This document shows, piece by piece, positions 32,226 through 41,162 of a DNA stretch of 42,839 nt. Position numbers and translations under genes: made by a program. The notes below the pieces were generated by a model that had not been told where the DNA came from, made no database searches, and worked only from the letters and a program-made list of their open reading frames with translations. Origin of the DNA: an uncultured Alphaproteobacteria bacterium (GTDB lineage: Bacteria > Pseudomonadota > Alphaproteobacteria > CAAHEQ01 > UBA3637); NCBI GenBank assembly GCA_944391565.1, contig CALXUB010000025.1, forward strand, positions 68,113 to 110,951, read 5' to 3'. Position 1 is the first letter of the stretch, and each line of letters opens with the position of its first letter.

Positions 32226-34700
32226 TTACTTCTTTTTTTGTATCAATGCAATTGCCTGTTCTAAAGTCGGTTTTTGATCCGGACTTTTTAATTCTTTCGG
32301 CAAAGCAATGTTTTGCTTACCCCATTTCAAATAAGGGCCATATCGGCCGACCAACCAAATGATTTCCGTGTCTTCATAAACTCCTAAATGAACGCCCTCT
32401 GTTTTTGCTTTCGATTTTGTTGTTGAAAGTAGAGCCAATGCCCGCTGTAAGTCAATACTAAGCACATCATCCGAAGCTGATAAAGATTGAAATGTCTTTC
32501 CACGCTTAACATAAGGACCAAAGCGACCGATAGAAGCTTCGATCACTTCATTTGTCTCAGGGTCATTTCCTAAAATCCGCGGTAAAGATAACAAAGAAAG
32601 AGCTGCTTGCAACGTGAGCTGAGCCGGATTCATGTTTTTGGGAACGGAAACACGTTTGGCTTCTTTTCCTGTCCCCAATTGCGCATACCAGCCATATGGC
32701 CCTTTTTTCACAATAACTGGATGTCCGACAGCATCTGCTCCCAAATCAAATTGGGTCTCTTCTTTGGTTTCAGTGTCATTTTCATCAACAACGTTTTCCG
32801 TTTCCTTTGAAAATTGACGTGTGTATTTGCATTCTGGATAATTGGAGCACCCGATAAAAGCCCCGAAACGACCTACTTTCAAGCCAAGCCGCCCTTTATG
32901 ACATTCCGGACAAATACGGCTTTCTTCCGTCGGGAACAAATGCTGTTCCAATGCAGCGTCCACTTTTTCGAGTACTTCCGTCGTTCGGCAAGGTGATATC
33001 TTTTCGACCGTTCCGTTAAACCCTTTCCAAAAGTCTGCCAACACTTTTTTCCAGTTTTCGTCTCCTGAGGTGATGTCATCCAGCTGATTTTCCAATTTTG
33101 CCGTAAAATCATATTGAACATACTGATTAAAAAAGTTCTCCAAAAAAGCCGTCACAACTCGACCGCGATCCTCAGGAACAAATCGTTTTTTTTCAAGACG
33201 AACATAAGCTCTGTCCTGCAGGACAGACAGAATAGATGCATAAGTAGATGGTCGACCGATTCCCAGCTCTTCCATTTTTTTGACAAGACTGGCTTCAGAA
33301 TAACGCGGAGGCGGTTCAGTAAAGTGTTGTTCAGGCAAAACTTCTTTCAATATCAGTTCGTCGCCGGTCTGCATGAAAGGAAGTACTCCTCCCTCTTCTT
33401 CCTTTTCATCATCAACATCTTCTTTATAAACCTTGATAAAACCGGCAAAAGCAATCGTCTGACCTGTTGCATGCAACATCAAAGAAGCATCCTTGGACGG
33501 AATATCTATTGAAACTTTATCTAAAACAGCACTTTCCATCTGACATGCCAAAGCTCTTTTCCAAATCAGTTCATATAATCTCAAGTGATCTTTATCAAGG
33601 AAAGAAGCCACTTTTTCAGGTGTTCGTTCAATATTTGTCGGACGAATCGCTTCATGGGCTTCCTGAGCATTTTTAACCTTGTTTTTATAATAACGCGGCT
33701 TATCCGGCACAAAATCTGAGCCATACTCTTTTTCAATAAAGGCCCGCATAGCCGTAATAGCTTCTTGTGCCAAGGCAACGCCATCCGTTCGCATGTAAGT
33801 TATCAATCCAACCCGTTCACCATTGATTTCCACACCTTCATATAACTCTTGAGCCGTTTTCATGGTTTTCTTGGCAGAAAATCCTAATTTCCGAGACGCT
33901 TCCTGCTGCAAAGTGGATGTTGTGAAAGCCGGTGCCGGGTTGCGCTTGACCTGCTTTTTTTCAATCGAGCCGACTTGAAAAGAAGCCGCCTTTACCCGAT
34001 CCGTGACTGCATCAGCCGCCGTCTTATCTTTAAAGGCAAACTTATCCAGTTTTTTACCGTCCACCTGAACTAAAGCAGCCTTAAACGCTTCTGAAGCCGG
34101 TGTATCCAAAAGAGCATCTATTGTCCAATATTCCTGCGACTTAAAAGCTGCAATTTCAGCCTCCCGTTCGCAAATCAGACGAAGGGCAACCGATTGTACG
34201 CGGCCGGCCGACTTACTGCCGGGTAATTTACGCCACAAAACCGGCGATAAAGTAAACCCCACCAAATAATCTAGTGCACGACGAGCCAAATAAGCATCCA
34301 CCAAATTCATATCGATTTCACGCGGATGACGAATCGCATCTAAAACCGCCGTTTTCGTAATTTCATTGAAAACAACCCGTTTAACCGGCACTTTCAGTTT
34401 TTTACGCCTGTTCAATTCCTGAACAATATGCCATGCAATTGCTTCTCCTTCGCGATCCGGGTCGGAAGCCAAATAAACTTCTTCGGCTTTAGACAAAGCA
34501 GCAATAATGTCTTTGACGTGCTTTTCGCCTTTGGCATCAACAGCCCAATCCATAGAAAAGTCTTCGTCAGGTCTGACAGACCCATCTTTAGCCGGTAAAT
34601 CACGGATATGACCAAAGCTTGCTATAACCTGATAATCTTTCCCCAAATATTTGTTGATTGTTTTAGCCTTGGCCGGGGATTCTACAATAACAAGCTTCAT
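32226..34700 (-). CDS. topA: DNA topoisomerase I
   Basis: TopA relaxes negative supercoils by cutting one strand. The 824-residue protein starts MKLVIVESPAKAKTINKYLG (Toprim; ASDPDREGEAIAWH acidic site). The catalytic tyrosine is about Y302 in GLITYMRTDG. A single C4 zinc-ribbon, CPECHKGRLGLKVGRFGAF then CSNYPEC, lies near 600, followed by three alphaproteobacterial-type C-terminal repeats (GRFGPYVKRGKTF and GRYGPYLKWGKQN). AAGGAG lies 8 nt before the ATG and within the end of dprA. It forms an operon with plsY and dprA. Confidence 0.97.
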   Translation of the reverse strand: MKLVIVESPAKAKTINKYLGKDYQVIASFGHIRDLPAKDGSVRPDEDFSMDWAVDAKGEKHVKDIIAALSKAEEVYLASDPDREGEAIAWHIVQELNRRKKLKVPVKRVVFNEITKTAVLDAIRHPREIDMNLVDAYLARRALDYLVGFTLSPVLWRKLPGSKSAGRVQSVALRLICEREAEIAAFKSQEYWTIDALLDTPASEAFKAALVQVDGKKLDKFAFKDKTAADAVTDRVKAASFQVGSIEKKQVKRNPAPAFTTSTLQQEASRKLGFSAKKTMKTAQELYEGVEINGERVGLITYMRTDGVALAQEAITAMRAFIEKEYGSDFVPDKPRYYKNKVKNAQEAHEAIRPTNIERTPEKVASFLDKDHLRLYELIWKRALACQMESAVLDKVSIDIPSKDASLMLHATGQTIAFAGFIKVYKEDVDDEKEEEGGVLPFMQTGDELILKEVLPEQHFTEPPPRYSEASLVKKMEELGIGRPSTYASILSVLQDRAYVRLEKKRFVPEDRGRVVTAFLENFFNQYVQYDFTAKLENQLDDITSGDENWKKVLADFWKGFNGTVEKISPCRTTEVLEKVDAALEQHLFPTEESRICPECHKGRLGLKVGRFGAFIGCSNYPECKYTRQFSKETENVVDENDTETKEETQFDLGADAVGHPVIVKKGPYGWYAQLGTGKEAKRVSVPKNMNPAQLTLQAALSLLSLPRILGNDPETNEVIEASIGRFGPYVKRGKTFQSLSASDDVLSIDLQRALALLSTTKSKAKTEGVHLGVYEDTEIIWLVGRYGPYLKWGKQNIALPKELKSPDQKPTLEQAIALIQKKK

Positions 34701-34702
34701 TT

Positions 34703-35854
34703 TTACTCTCCTTGAGGCAATTCAGCCAACAAACATACACAATTTCCAGGATGGCGTTCCAAACGGCCGGCAAGCTCTAATTCAATCAAAGCAACATTTA
34801 CGACAGCCGTCGGCAATCTTGTTTCGCGGATTAGATCATCCACACATACTTTTTCGGGAGATAAATTTTCCAAGATTAAACGGCGAATTTTTTCCACTTC
34901 CGAATCGTCTGCTCCGACAGCCAAGCCCATTTGATCATCATCATGGAAAATATCTTTGAAGTGTTCATGCTGACCGTCGCGCAAAACTTCCAAAATATCC
35001 TGCGCACAAGAGACTAACCGAGCCCCCTGCTTTAATAATTCATTCGGCCCTTCGCTGCGCGCATCCAAAGGAGAACCCGGAACGGCAAAGACCTCTCGCC
35101 CTTGTTGTTTCGCGTATTGTGCGGTAATCAACGAACCGGAGCGAGACTGCGCTTCAATTACCAATGTGCACAAAGCTAATCCGGAAATAAGACGATTACG
35201 ACGCGGAAAATGTCCCGGATGCGGCTGCGTTCCCAGCGGAAAGTCCGAAAGGATAGCGCCACGCTGCCAAATTTCACGGTATAATTCTTGATTTTCAATC
35301 GGATAAACAACATCAACTCCGGTTCCCAATATGGCAACAGTTCCACCTAATCCGCCTTGCTGTGTCAAAGCCCCTTCATGTGCTGCTGTATCAATCCCAC
35401 GCGCCATACCGGACACAATAACAAAATCTTCCCTTGCCAAATCAAAAGCCAATCGACGCGTCAAATTTTTACCGTTTAACGATGCATTGCGCGAACCCAC
35501 AATGGCTACACTCGGTCGACGAAGCAAAGATACTTCACCTAAAACGGTAATAATCGGTGGTGCATCCTCCAGTTTACGTAATGCTTCAGGATAATCCGGT
35601 TCACAAGAAGCCAAAATCCTTCCACCGATTTCTTCAACCCTTGCCATTTCCGCATCAGCTTCTTGTTCCGTGCAAAGAGAAATCGGACGACCTTTTCCAC
35701 CTCGACGAGCAAAATCATCAATATGCTCCATTGCCAAATCCGGTGACTTAAAGTGGTTGATTAAATTACGAAAGGTAATCGGACCCACATTCTCGCTGCG
35801 AGCCAGTTGGAACCATTCTTTTTTCTTTTCAGGCGTAAGCGTCGTTAACTTCAT
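34703..35854 (-). CDS. dprA: DNA processing protein DprA (Smf)
   Basis: DprA binds incoming single-stranded DNA in transformation and loads RecA. The 383 residues include a helical N-terminal segment, the Rossmann-like core (SVAIVGSRNAS, SGMARGIDTAAHEGAL, GTVAILGTGVDVVYP), HFPRRNRLISGLA, GSLITAQYA, and a C-terminal winged-helix (CVDDLIRETRLPTAVVNVALIELELAGRLER). The start overlaps the plsY stop (ATGA), and topA follows after 2 nt. The presence of DprA alone does not prove competence. Confidence 0.96.
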   Translation of the reverse strand: MKLTTLTPEKKKEWFQLARSENVGPITFRNLINHFKSPDLAMEHIDDFARRGGKGRPISLCTEQEADAEMARVEEIGGRILASCEPDYPEALRKLEDAPPIITVLGEVSLLRRPSVAIVGSRNASLNGKNLTRRLAFDLAREDFVIVSGMARGIDTAAHEGALTQQGGLGGTVAILGTGVDVVYPIENQELYREIWQRGAILSDFPLGTQPHPGHFPRRNRLISGLALCTLVIEAQSRSGSLITAQYAKQQGREVFAVPGSPLDARSEGPNELLKQGARLVSCAQDILEVLRDGQHEHFKDIFHDDDQMGLAVGADDSEVEKIRRLILENLSPEKVCVDDLIRETRLPTAVVNVALIELELAGRLERHPGNCVCLLAELPQGE

Positions 35855-36450
35855 TTCTTTTTCATCTTTATTTTTGTTTCAGTTCCATTCAATAAACGGC
35901 TAATATTGGCACGATGCCGAAGCAAAGAAAGCAGTGCCAAAAAAGCATAACAGCCCACATAAGCCGACATGTGTTCCCCTCCTAAAATCAAAGCATAAAG
36001 CGGTGAAAGGGTCAATGCCGTCAATGCTGAAAGGGAAGAATAACGAAACGTCAACGCCATCACAAGCCATGTCAAACAAGCCAACACACCGACCAAAGGA
36101 TAAGTCGCCAACATCATCCCTAAGGTAGAGGCAACACCCTTTCCTCCTTTGAATTTTAACCAAATCGGGAAATTATGTCCCAACACGCCAAACGTGCCAG
36201 CGCAAAGCCCTGCCAAGTCGTTATGGAAAAGCCATTGTGCCAAAAGTGCTGCAAAACCAGCTTTACCGATATCACAAATCAAAGTCAGCAACGCTAAGTC
36301 TTTTCGTCCTGTTCTAAGGACATTTGTAGCACCGATATTGCCGGAACCGATTTTCCGAATATCTCCCAATCCAGCTAGGCGGGTAAAAACCAAGCCGAAT
36401 GGAATAGAACCCAAAAAATAACCGATAAATGCGGAAATTAGAAATATCAT
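35851..36450 (-). CDS. plsY: Glycerol-3-phosphate acyltransferase PlsY
   Basis: This inner-membrane enzyme acylates glycerol 3-phosphate with acyl-phosphate to start phospholipid synthesis. The 199 residues have about five membrane helices and the three PlsY motifs: GSIPFG, GSGNIGATNVLR, and GHNFPIWLKFKGGKGVAS. RHRANISRLLNGTE closes it. AAGGAG precedes the ATG. Upstream on the minus strand is TTGCCA, then a run of 12 A inside a 17-nt spacer, then TAAAAG, a weak promoter candidate for plsY-dprA-topA. Confidence 0.96.
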   Translation of the reverse strand: MIFLISAFIGYFLGSIPFGLVFTRLAGLGDIRKIGSGNIGATNVLRTGRKDLALLTLICDIGKAGFAALLAQWLFHNDLAGLCAGTFGVLGHNFPIWLKFKGGKGVASTLGMMLATYPLVGVLACLTWLVMALTFRYSSLSALTALTLSPLYALILGGEHMSAYVGCYAFLALLSLLRHRANISRLLNGTETKIKMKKK

Positions 36451-36648
36451 TCTTCACTCCTTTTGTTTTTTTCTTTTACTGTAATTTTTTTTTTTTGGCA
36501 AGAGATGTTTTGAAAAACTTACATCTTCTGAAAACATATTTATGCGTAAGGTGCTGTTTATCTGTTCAGAATGATTTTTCTATCCATAAGAACAACTTTA
36601 CATTTTTTTTAATTCAGATTAAACTTTTTCGTAAAGAAAGGAGTTTTT

Positions 36649-37350
36649 ATGAATACGGAAACACCCCCTAAAAAACATAGTATTAAAACCTATTTTTTAA
36701 CAGGCATTTTGGTTTCTGCCCCGTTAGGCATTACTATTTACCTGGCCTTAGAGCTGATACGTTTTATTGATCGTTCCGTGACGGCAGCCATTCCCGAAAA
36801 ATATAATCCGGAAACTTACCTTCCTTACGGCATTCCGGGATTCGGTATTTTATTTTTATTTGTTCTTTTGATTTTAATCGGAATGGCTGCATCGGGTTTT
36901 ATCGGTAATGCCCTTATTGATTTAATGAATAAAATTATCTCAAAAATGCCTCTTGTATCCAGCGTTTACGGAGCTTTGCGAAAAATTATCGAAACCATTA
37001 TGGGCGGCGGCCAAGCCCAGGCTTTTCGACAAGCTGTTTTGGTTCAATATCCGCGTGAAGGCCTTTGGACCATTGCTTTTATTACCGGAAAAGTTTATTC
37101 GGGAATTCAAAAAAAGGTCAAAGACGAACTTATCAGCATTTATGTTCCGACAACGCCCAACCCAACTTCGGGTTTCCTGATTTTTGTCCCTCAAAAAGAC
37201 ATTATTCCGCTTAAAATAGGTGTGGACGATGCCTGGAAAATTATTATCTCAACCGGAATTATTACGCCGGATTCCCCCGAAAAACAACGAGCTATTATGG
37301 ATGAAGCCATCGAGTCGGCTAAGAAAGATCTGACGAAAAAAGACTCTTAA
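36649..37350 (+). CDS. DUF502 membrane protein
   Basis: The 233-residue protein has two membrane helices (about 14-38, 58-85) and the DUF502 (COG2928) pattern: YFLTGILVSAPLGITIYLAL, then PGFGILFLFVLLILIGM, PLVSSVYGALRKIIETI and TSGFLIFVPQ. The C-terminal half is probably cytosolic or periplasmic. The function is unknown. AAAGGAG is 5 nt before the ATG. The 3' end overlaps the convergent ELM1 gene by 32 nt. Confidence 0.9.
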   Translation: MNTETPPKKHSIKTYFLTGILVSAPLGITIYLALELIRFIDRSVTAAIPEKYNPETYLPYGIPGFGILFLFVLLILIGMAASGFIGNALIDLMNKIISKMPLVSSVYGALRKIIETIMGGGQAQAFRQAVLVQYPREGLWTIAFITGKVYSGIQKKVKDELISIYVPTTPNPTSGFLIFVPQKDIIPLKIGVDDAWKIIISTGIITPDSPEKQRAIMDEAIESAKKDLTKKDS

Positions 37351-38281
37351 TTTTTTCCGCCACATCTGCTGCCGCATTTAAAGAACCGCCAAAAGCTGTT
37401 TGCCCTGAGCCCAGAAAGGATGCATAACCGGAAGAAACTAATTCTTGATGAAAACGCATATGTTTTTTACCCATTGTTCCGGGAGGCGCAAAAATAAAAA
37501 CAGGCACGCCCGAAGCACAAGCCTCCGAACACATCGACATGGAATCCCCCGTCACCACAATTTTGGTTCCCCATGCAAGTAATCCGAAATACGGATTTTC
37601 TCCTTCATTTCCAAACTCATAAAAATAAGTTTGCTCCTTCGGAAAACGCTTTTTTAAAACCTCAACAACCTCTTTCGGTGTGCGACGAGACGTCGTCACC
37701 AAAATCGAAGCCGGGTTCAGAAACAAAACATCCGATGCCAATCGTTCTGCCATGTCAACGGTAAAAGGCGCTTGCTTCGTGGCACCGCCGACAATAACAG
37801 AAACACGCGGAGAAGCATATTTTTCAAAGACTGAACGCCATTTTTCCAACTCTTGAGCTAATCGATCCCGTGTCACGCGATGAGGCGCACCTAACGTCTG
37901 CATGACATTTTGGGCCCTGCCCCGATAACCATCATGCATAGGTAAAACAATTAAATCCGCTTCTGAAAAACCAGCAGCTCCCGGATTCATCAACTGAACG
38001 ATTTTTGTTTTATTTCCTGAACTTTTTTTAATAAACCGAGCAACAGGATACAATCGACGGCCGGCAGCAATCACCAAATCCGGCCAGGGAGCTGTCAACT
38101 GAGTTCGACTCTGCGCCGCAACCCCTAAAAGCGTTCGTCCCCTTAAAAAGTTCGGCAGTCTGACAAAAGCATCATAGCGAATTTCTTTTCGTTCATATGC
38201 TTCATTTAAAGCCTCAGCCACCCCCAGTACTTGACTGATGTTGCCCATTCTGTCATCTGTCAAAACCCATATTTTCGTCAT
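37319..38281 (-). CDS. ELM1/DUF1022 family protein
   Basis: The 320-residue protein belongs to the Mito_fiss_Elm1 family, present in alphaproteobacteria and mitochondria, where the plant member acts in fission. MTKIWVLTDDRMGNISQVLGVAEAL, PDLVIAAGRR, VGGATKQAPF, TSRRTPKEV, and VTGDSMSMCSEACASGVPVF are conserved blocks. The fold resembles GT-B glycosyltransferases; the bacterial activity is unknown. The ATG at 38281 lies 1 nt after the deaminase stop with a weak GAG ribosome site, so they are coupled. The 3' end overlaps DUF502. Confidence 0.9.
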   Translation of the reverse strand: MTKIWVLTDDRMGNISQVLGVAEALNEAYERKEIRYDAFVRLPNFLRGRTLLGVAAQSRTQLTAPWPDLVIAAGRRLYPVARFIKKSSGNKTKIVQLMNPGAAGFSEADLIVLPMHDGYRGRAQNVMQTLGAPHRVTRDRLAQELEKWRSVFEKYASPRVSVIVGGATKQAPFTVDMAERLASDVLFLNPASILVTTSRRTPKEVVEVLKKRFPKEQTYFYEFGNEGENPYFGLLAWGTKIVVTGDSMSMCSEACASGVPVFIFAPPGTMGKKHMRFHQELVSSGYASFLGSGQTAFGGSLNAAADVAEKIKSLFSSDLS

Positions 38282-38282
38282 T

Positions 38283-38774
38283 TCACTCGTCTTTCTTGTC
38301 GTATTTAAATGTTTCGTCGTGGATATACTTGATTTCAATCCCGACCTGACGCATCAGCTCTTCCCCTTCCGTAGCGACTTGATACTTATATTCGGCGACA
38401 ACACGCTTAATGCCGCAAGCGATTAAAAGCTTTGAACAAGTCGGACAAGGAGACAATTTGCAATAAAGCGTTGCGCCCTCAATGGAAACACCTCTTTTAG
38501 CTGCCTGACAAATTGCATTTTGCTCGGCATGGAGTGTCCGCATGCAATGAGAGGTTTGCGTTCCGTCTTCATGTGTGACGGTCTTCATTAAATGACCGAC
38601 CTCGTCACAATGCGGTAGTCCCGGCGGTGAACCGACATAACCAGAAACGACGATTTGGTTGTCTTTGACGATTAAACAAGCTGTCCGCCCCCGATCGCAT
38701 GTCGCACGTTTTGCCAAAGCATGCATAACTTCCAAGAAATAATCATCCCATGAAGGTCGTTTGTATTCCGGCAT
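38283..38774 (-). CDS. dCMP/cytidine deaminase family protein
   Basis: A 163-residue zinc deaminase of the dCMP deaminase/ComEB type, expected to make dUMP for thymidylate synthesis. The zinc site is H82-A-E84 (LHAEQNAI) with C110 and C113 (LSPCPTC). The N-terminal YFLEVMHALAKRATCDRGR and VSGYVGSPPGLPHCDE are typical. GAGG lies 6 nt before the ATG at 38774; the longer frame is not supported. It is the first gene of a pair with ELM1. Confidence 0.9.
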   Translation of the reverse strand: MPEYKRPSWDDYFLEVMHALAKRATCDRGRTACLIVKDNQIVVSGYVGSPPGLPHCDEVGHLMKTVTHEDGTQTSHCMRTLHAEQNAICQAAKRGVSIEGATLYCKLSPCPTCSKLLIACGIKRVVAEYKYQVATEGEELMRQVGIEIKYIHDETFKYDKKDE

Positions 38775-38888
38775 ATTTTCCTCTCTTTCCTGTTTTATTT
38801 TAAAATCTATTTTCCAAATGTAAAGGATAATTTCATCCGCTATTTTAATGGATTTTTCAAACAAAAGAAAAAATCTTTAAAATAAAAG

Positions 38889-38916
38889 TTGACATTTAAA
38901 GTTCAGCTGCTATCAT
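38889..38916 (+). promoter_or_regulatory. Promoter of the PLD nuclease gene
   Basis: TTGACA (38889-38894), 16 nt, TATCAT (38911-38916), about 30 nt before the ATG. Confidence 0.68.
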
Positions 38917-38945
38917 GTTCTTGTTTCGTTCTGTTCGGAGAGATG

Positions 38946-39479
38946 ATGAGACTGTTTTATATTTTATGTTTGTTATGTTGGAGCTTGACTTGCCAAGCAA
39001 AGGTCGAGGTCTACTTTTCCCCCTCACGCGCGTGTGAAAAAGAAATCTTGTCTGGAATTACGCATGCTCAAAAAACGATAGATGCTGCCGTTTACACATT
39101 TACACACAAGAAAATCGCCAAAGCATTGTATCAAGCTCATCAACGCGGTATAAAAGTACGTATTCTGACGGACCGAAAACAATCCGATTATTATGCATCT
39201 ATGGCTCCTTATCTTTTTCGAAAAGGCGTTCCCATTAAAATCAATACCGAACATAATATTGAGCATAATAAATTTGTCCTTTTTGACCAAAATAAACTCA
39301 TCACGGGCTCTTATAACTGGACATTTTCAGCATCCAACTATAATTCAGAAAACTGCATGGTTATTACCGAGGATGAAACAACACTTGCTGCTTTTCAAAA
39401 CCGATTTGACGAACTTTGGACGCTTTATGATTTGAAAAAGTCCAACCGCTGGTTTCAAAGAATGTTAGATCTAAATTAA
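38946..39479 (+). CDS. Secreted PLD-family endonuclease (Nuc-like)
   Basis: The 177-residue protein has a signal peptide (MRLFYILCLLCWSLTCQAK) and a single HKD motif, H107-x-K109-x4-D114 (HNKFVLFDQ), followed by LITGSYNWT. This matches the Nuc/EndA class of periplasmic, metal-independent phosphodiesterases, which dimerise to build one active site. GGAG precedes the ATG at 38946 by 5 nt; the adjacent ATG at 38943 is an alternative. It probably degrades extracellular or periplasmic nucleic acid. Confidence 0.86.
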   Translation: MRLFYILCLLCWSLTCQAKVEVYFSPSRACEKEILSGITHAQKTIDAAVYTFTHKKIAKALYQAHQRGIKVRILTDRKQSDYYASMAPYLFRKGVPIKINTEHNIEHNKFVLFDQNKLITGSYNWTFSASNYNSENCMVITEDETTLAAFQNRFDELWTLYDLKKSNRWFQRMLDLN

Positions 39480-39519
39480 CTTTTTACAAACATTCAGAAA
39501 TTAAATTTATCTTTTTTAT

Positions 39520-39547
39520 GTGACATTTCATAAAAATGTATTACAAT
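39520..39547 (+). promoter_or_regulatory. Promoter of the small exported protein
   Basis: GTGACA (39520-39525), 16 nt, TACAAT (39542-39547), each five of six to consensus. Confidence 0.5.
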
Positions 39548-39580
39548 ATTTGTCAGATGAAAAAATAAAAGGAGGTTCTT

Positions 39581-39901
39581 ATGCTTTATAAGCTTTGTTT
39601 TTCCTTGACTTTACTTCTGCTCGTTTTGCCCGCTCAGGCGCAAGTTCCTTTTTCTTTTGAAGAATCGGCTTCGAAAAATGTTTATACACCTTTACCCGAT
39701 GAAGTCAAACGAGACCTGGTGCGCAACATTCAAAAAAGATATGTTGATACAAGTTATGAACAACGTCAGGCGCGCCGCAAAATGGCTAATCGAATTTTAC
39801 GAAAAGCACAACAGCGACAAGATTACGAAATGGTCGAACGTTTTCAGTTAGAACTCAATGTCATTGATTATTTTGACGCAAAAGAAGCAAACAAACCTTA
39901 A
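39581..39901 (+). CDS. Small exported protein, unknown
   Basis: The 106 residues have a signal peptide (MLYKLCFSLTLLLLVLPAQA) and a mature part of about 85 residues, mostly charged helix (YEQRQARRKMANRILRKAQQ; DYEMVERFQLELNVIDYF). No cysteine remains after cleavage. No family was recognised. AAGGAGG gives a strong ribosome site. It has its own promoter and its TAA overlaps the convergent glycosylase stop. Confidence 0.75.
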   Translation: MLYKLCFSLTLLLLVLPAQAQVPFSFEESASKNVYTPLPDEVKRDLVRNIQKRYVDTSYEQRQARRKMANRILRKAQQRQDYEMVERFQLELNVIDYFDAKEANKP

Positions 39902-40404
39902 ATCGCCGGTTTAACGGCACAAAAACGCCATAATAAATCTGTTCCCTGTTTGATACCGATTCGCGGGGTTGTTTCATAATGAAACCGTTTTTTCGTTTTT
40001 TCCACAAAAAAGTCCGAATGCGTGGTCATATCAATACCTGACCATTCTTTTGAAAGCCCCAATTCTCGACAAAGTTTCCCTGGACCATCCAAGTGTCTAC
40101 CATCCGGCAATAAAAGTCCTCGAATTAACACGGCAGCAGGAAAACCTTGTGCTTCCGTCACAATATTCAAGCAGAAATACATTCCATAAATAAAATAAAT
40201 ATAGGAAACACCGGCAGGTCCGAACATCACGGCATTACGCGGTGTTTTTCCTCGAACGGCATGCGAGGCAGGATCGTTAAAACCAAAGTAAGCTTCTGTC
40301 TCGGTAATAAACCCGCTTTGGTTCTGGAAAACTAATCTCTGCCCCAATAAATCCCGAGCAACATCCAAGGTCGGTCGTTCAAAAAAAGACCGCTGTAATC
40401 TCAC
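39898..40404 (-). CDS. 3-methyladenine DNA glycosylase (AAG/MPG family)
   Basis: The 168-residue base-excision repair enzyme removes alkylated purines. RSFFERPTLDVARDLLGQRL is the family N-terminus; ETEAYFG holds the catalytic glutamate (E37) and the intercalating-type tyrosine (Y39); SHAVRGKTPRN and YIYFIYGMYFCLNIV follow. The start is set at GTG 40404, which overlaps the upstream stop (GTGA) and gives the usual MRLQRSFF. An ATG at 40416 is an alternative start, adding four residues. Translation is coupled to the lipoprotein gene. Confidence 0.93.
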   Translation of the reverse strand: MRLQRSFFERPTLDVARDLLGQRLVFQNQSGFITETEAYFGFNDPASHAVRGKTPRNAVMFGPAGVSYIYFIYGMYFCLNIVTEAQGFPAAVLIRGLLLPDGRHLDGPGKLCRELGLSKEWSGIDMTTHSDFFVEKTKKRFHYETTPRIGIKQGTDLLWRFCAVKPAI

Positions 40405-41162
40405 CTGGCACCCCATATATCCCGATAAATACCTTCAAACCCTTTGCCGTGGGAAGCCGTATTCACCAACACGATCTTATCTTCGCCGACGATTTCGCGT
40501 GTCATTTTCCAAGGCACAACCATGTCTTTTTTCCCAACAAAGTGAACTTGAGGGATTGTTTCAAAAACTTCCGCATAAGGCGTTAAGTTGATTGAATCCG
40601 TCAAAGGCTGATCACCATGATAAGCTGTCCACTTTTCATGATCCAAAACGCCGGCAATAGTCATTAGCTTTTTAACTTGATCCGGGTGTCGAACGGCAAT
40701 CAAAGAAGCCACCATACCACCTCCCGAATAGCCGATTAAAATAGCATTGGAAGTTTTGGCTTTTTTCATCATTTGACTAACGGCATCATCCATACTATCA
40801 ATAATTTCTTTGGAAAAACGACCACTGGTCCAGTCTTTCTGAGTGCATTTTTTGCTCATCAAATATTGACAGGGTCGAGCCAAATAAAGCACATTCGGAG
40901 AAGCATCTTCAGCTGCGATTTCCCTGAAAAACAAGCTTTTCGGTGTCGGATCTGACGTCGGCTGCCCACGCATGTTAAAAGCATGACCATCCCCTTCGAT
41001 GTAGACTTTCAACGGTTGACCGGGATCTATTATTTTATACCAGGCCGCCATTGTATAATCACCAGAAGAGACTGGTTGGAAACGCATTTCTTTTAAAGGA
41101 TTCTGTGTCGCGCAAGCCGTCAAACAACAAGCTAAAATCAAAATAAACCATTTTTTTATCAT
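40401..41162 (-). CDS. Lipoprotein alpha/beta hydrolase
   Basis: The 253-residue protein has a lipobox LTAC (lipid-bearing C17), so it is a periplasmic lipoprotein. The hydrolase features are YIEGDGHAF near the oxyanion site, nucleophile serine in GYSGGG, VHFVGKKDMVVP for the acid, and ASHGKGF for the histidine. The substrate is unknown. The ATG overlaps the DUF362 stop by one base (TGATG). Confidence 0.84.
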   Translation of the reverse strand: MIKKWFILILACCLTACATQNPLKEMRFQPVSSGDYTMAAWYKIIDPGQPLKVYIEGDGHAFNMRGQPTSDPTPKSLFFREIAAEDASPNVLYLARPCQYLMSKKCTQKDWTSGRFSKEIIDSMDDAVSQMMKKAKTSNAILIGYSGGGMVASLIAVRHPDQVKKLMTIAGVLDHEKWTAYHGDQPLTDSINLTPYAEVFETIPQVHFVGKKDMVVPWKMTREIVGEDKIVLVNTASHGKGFEGIYRDIWGAR

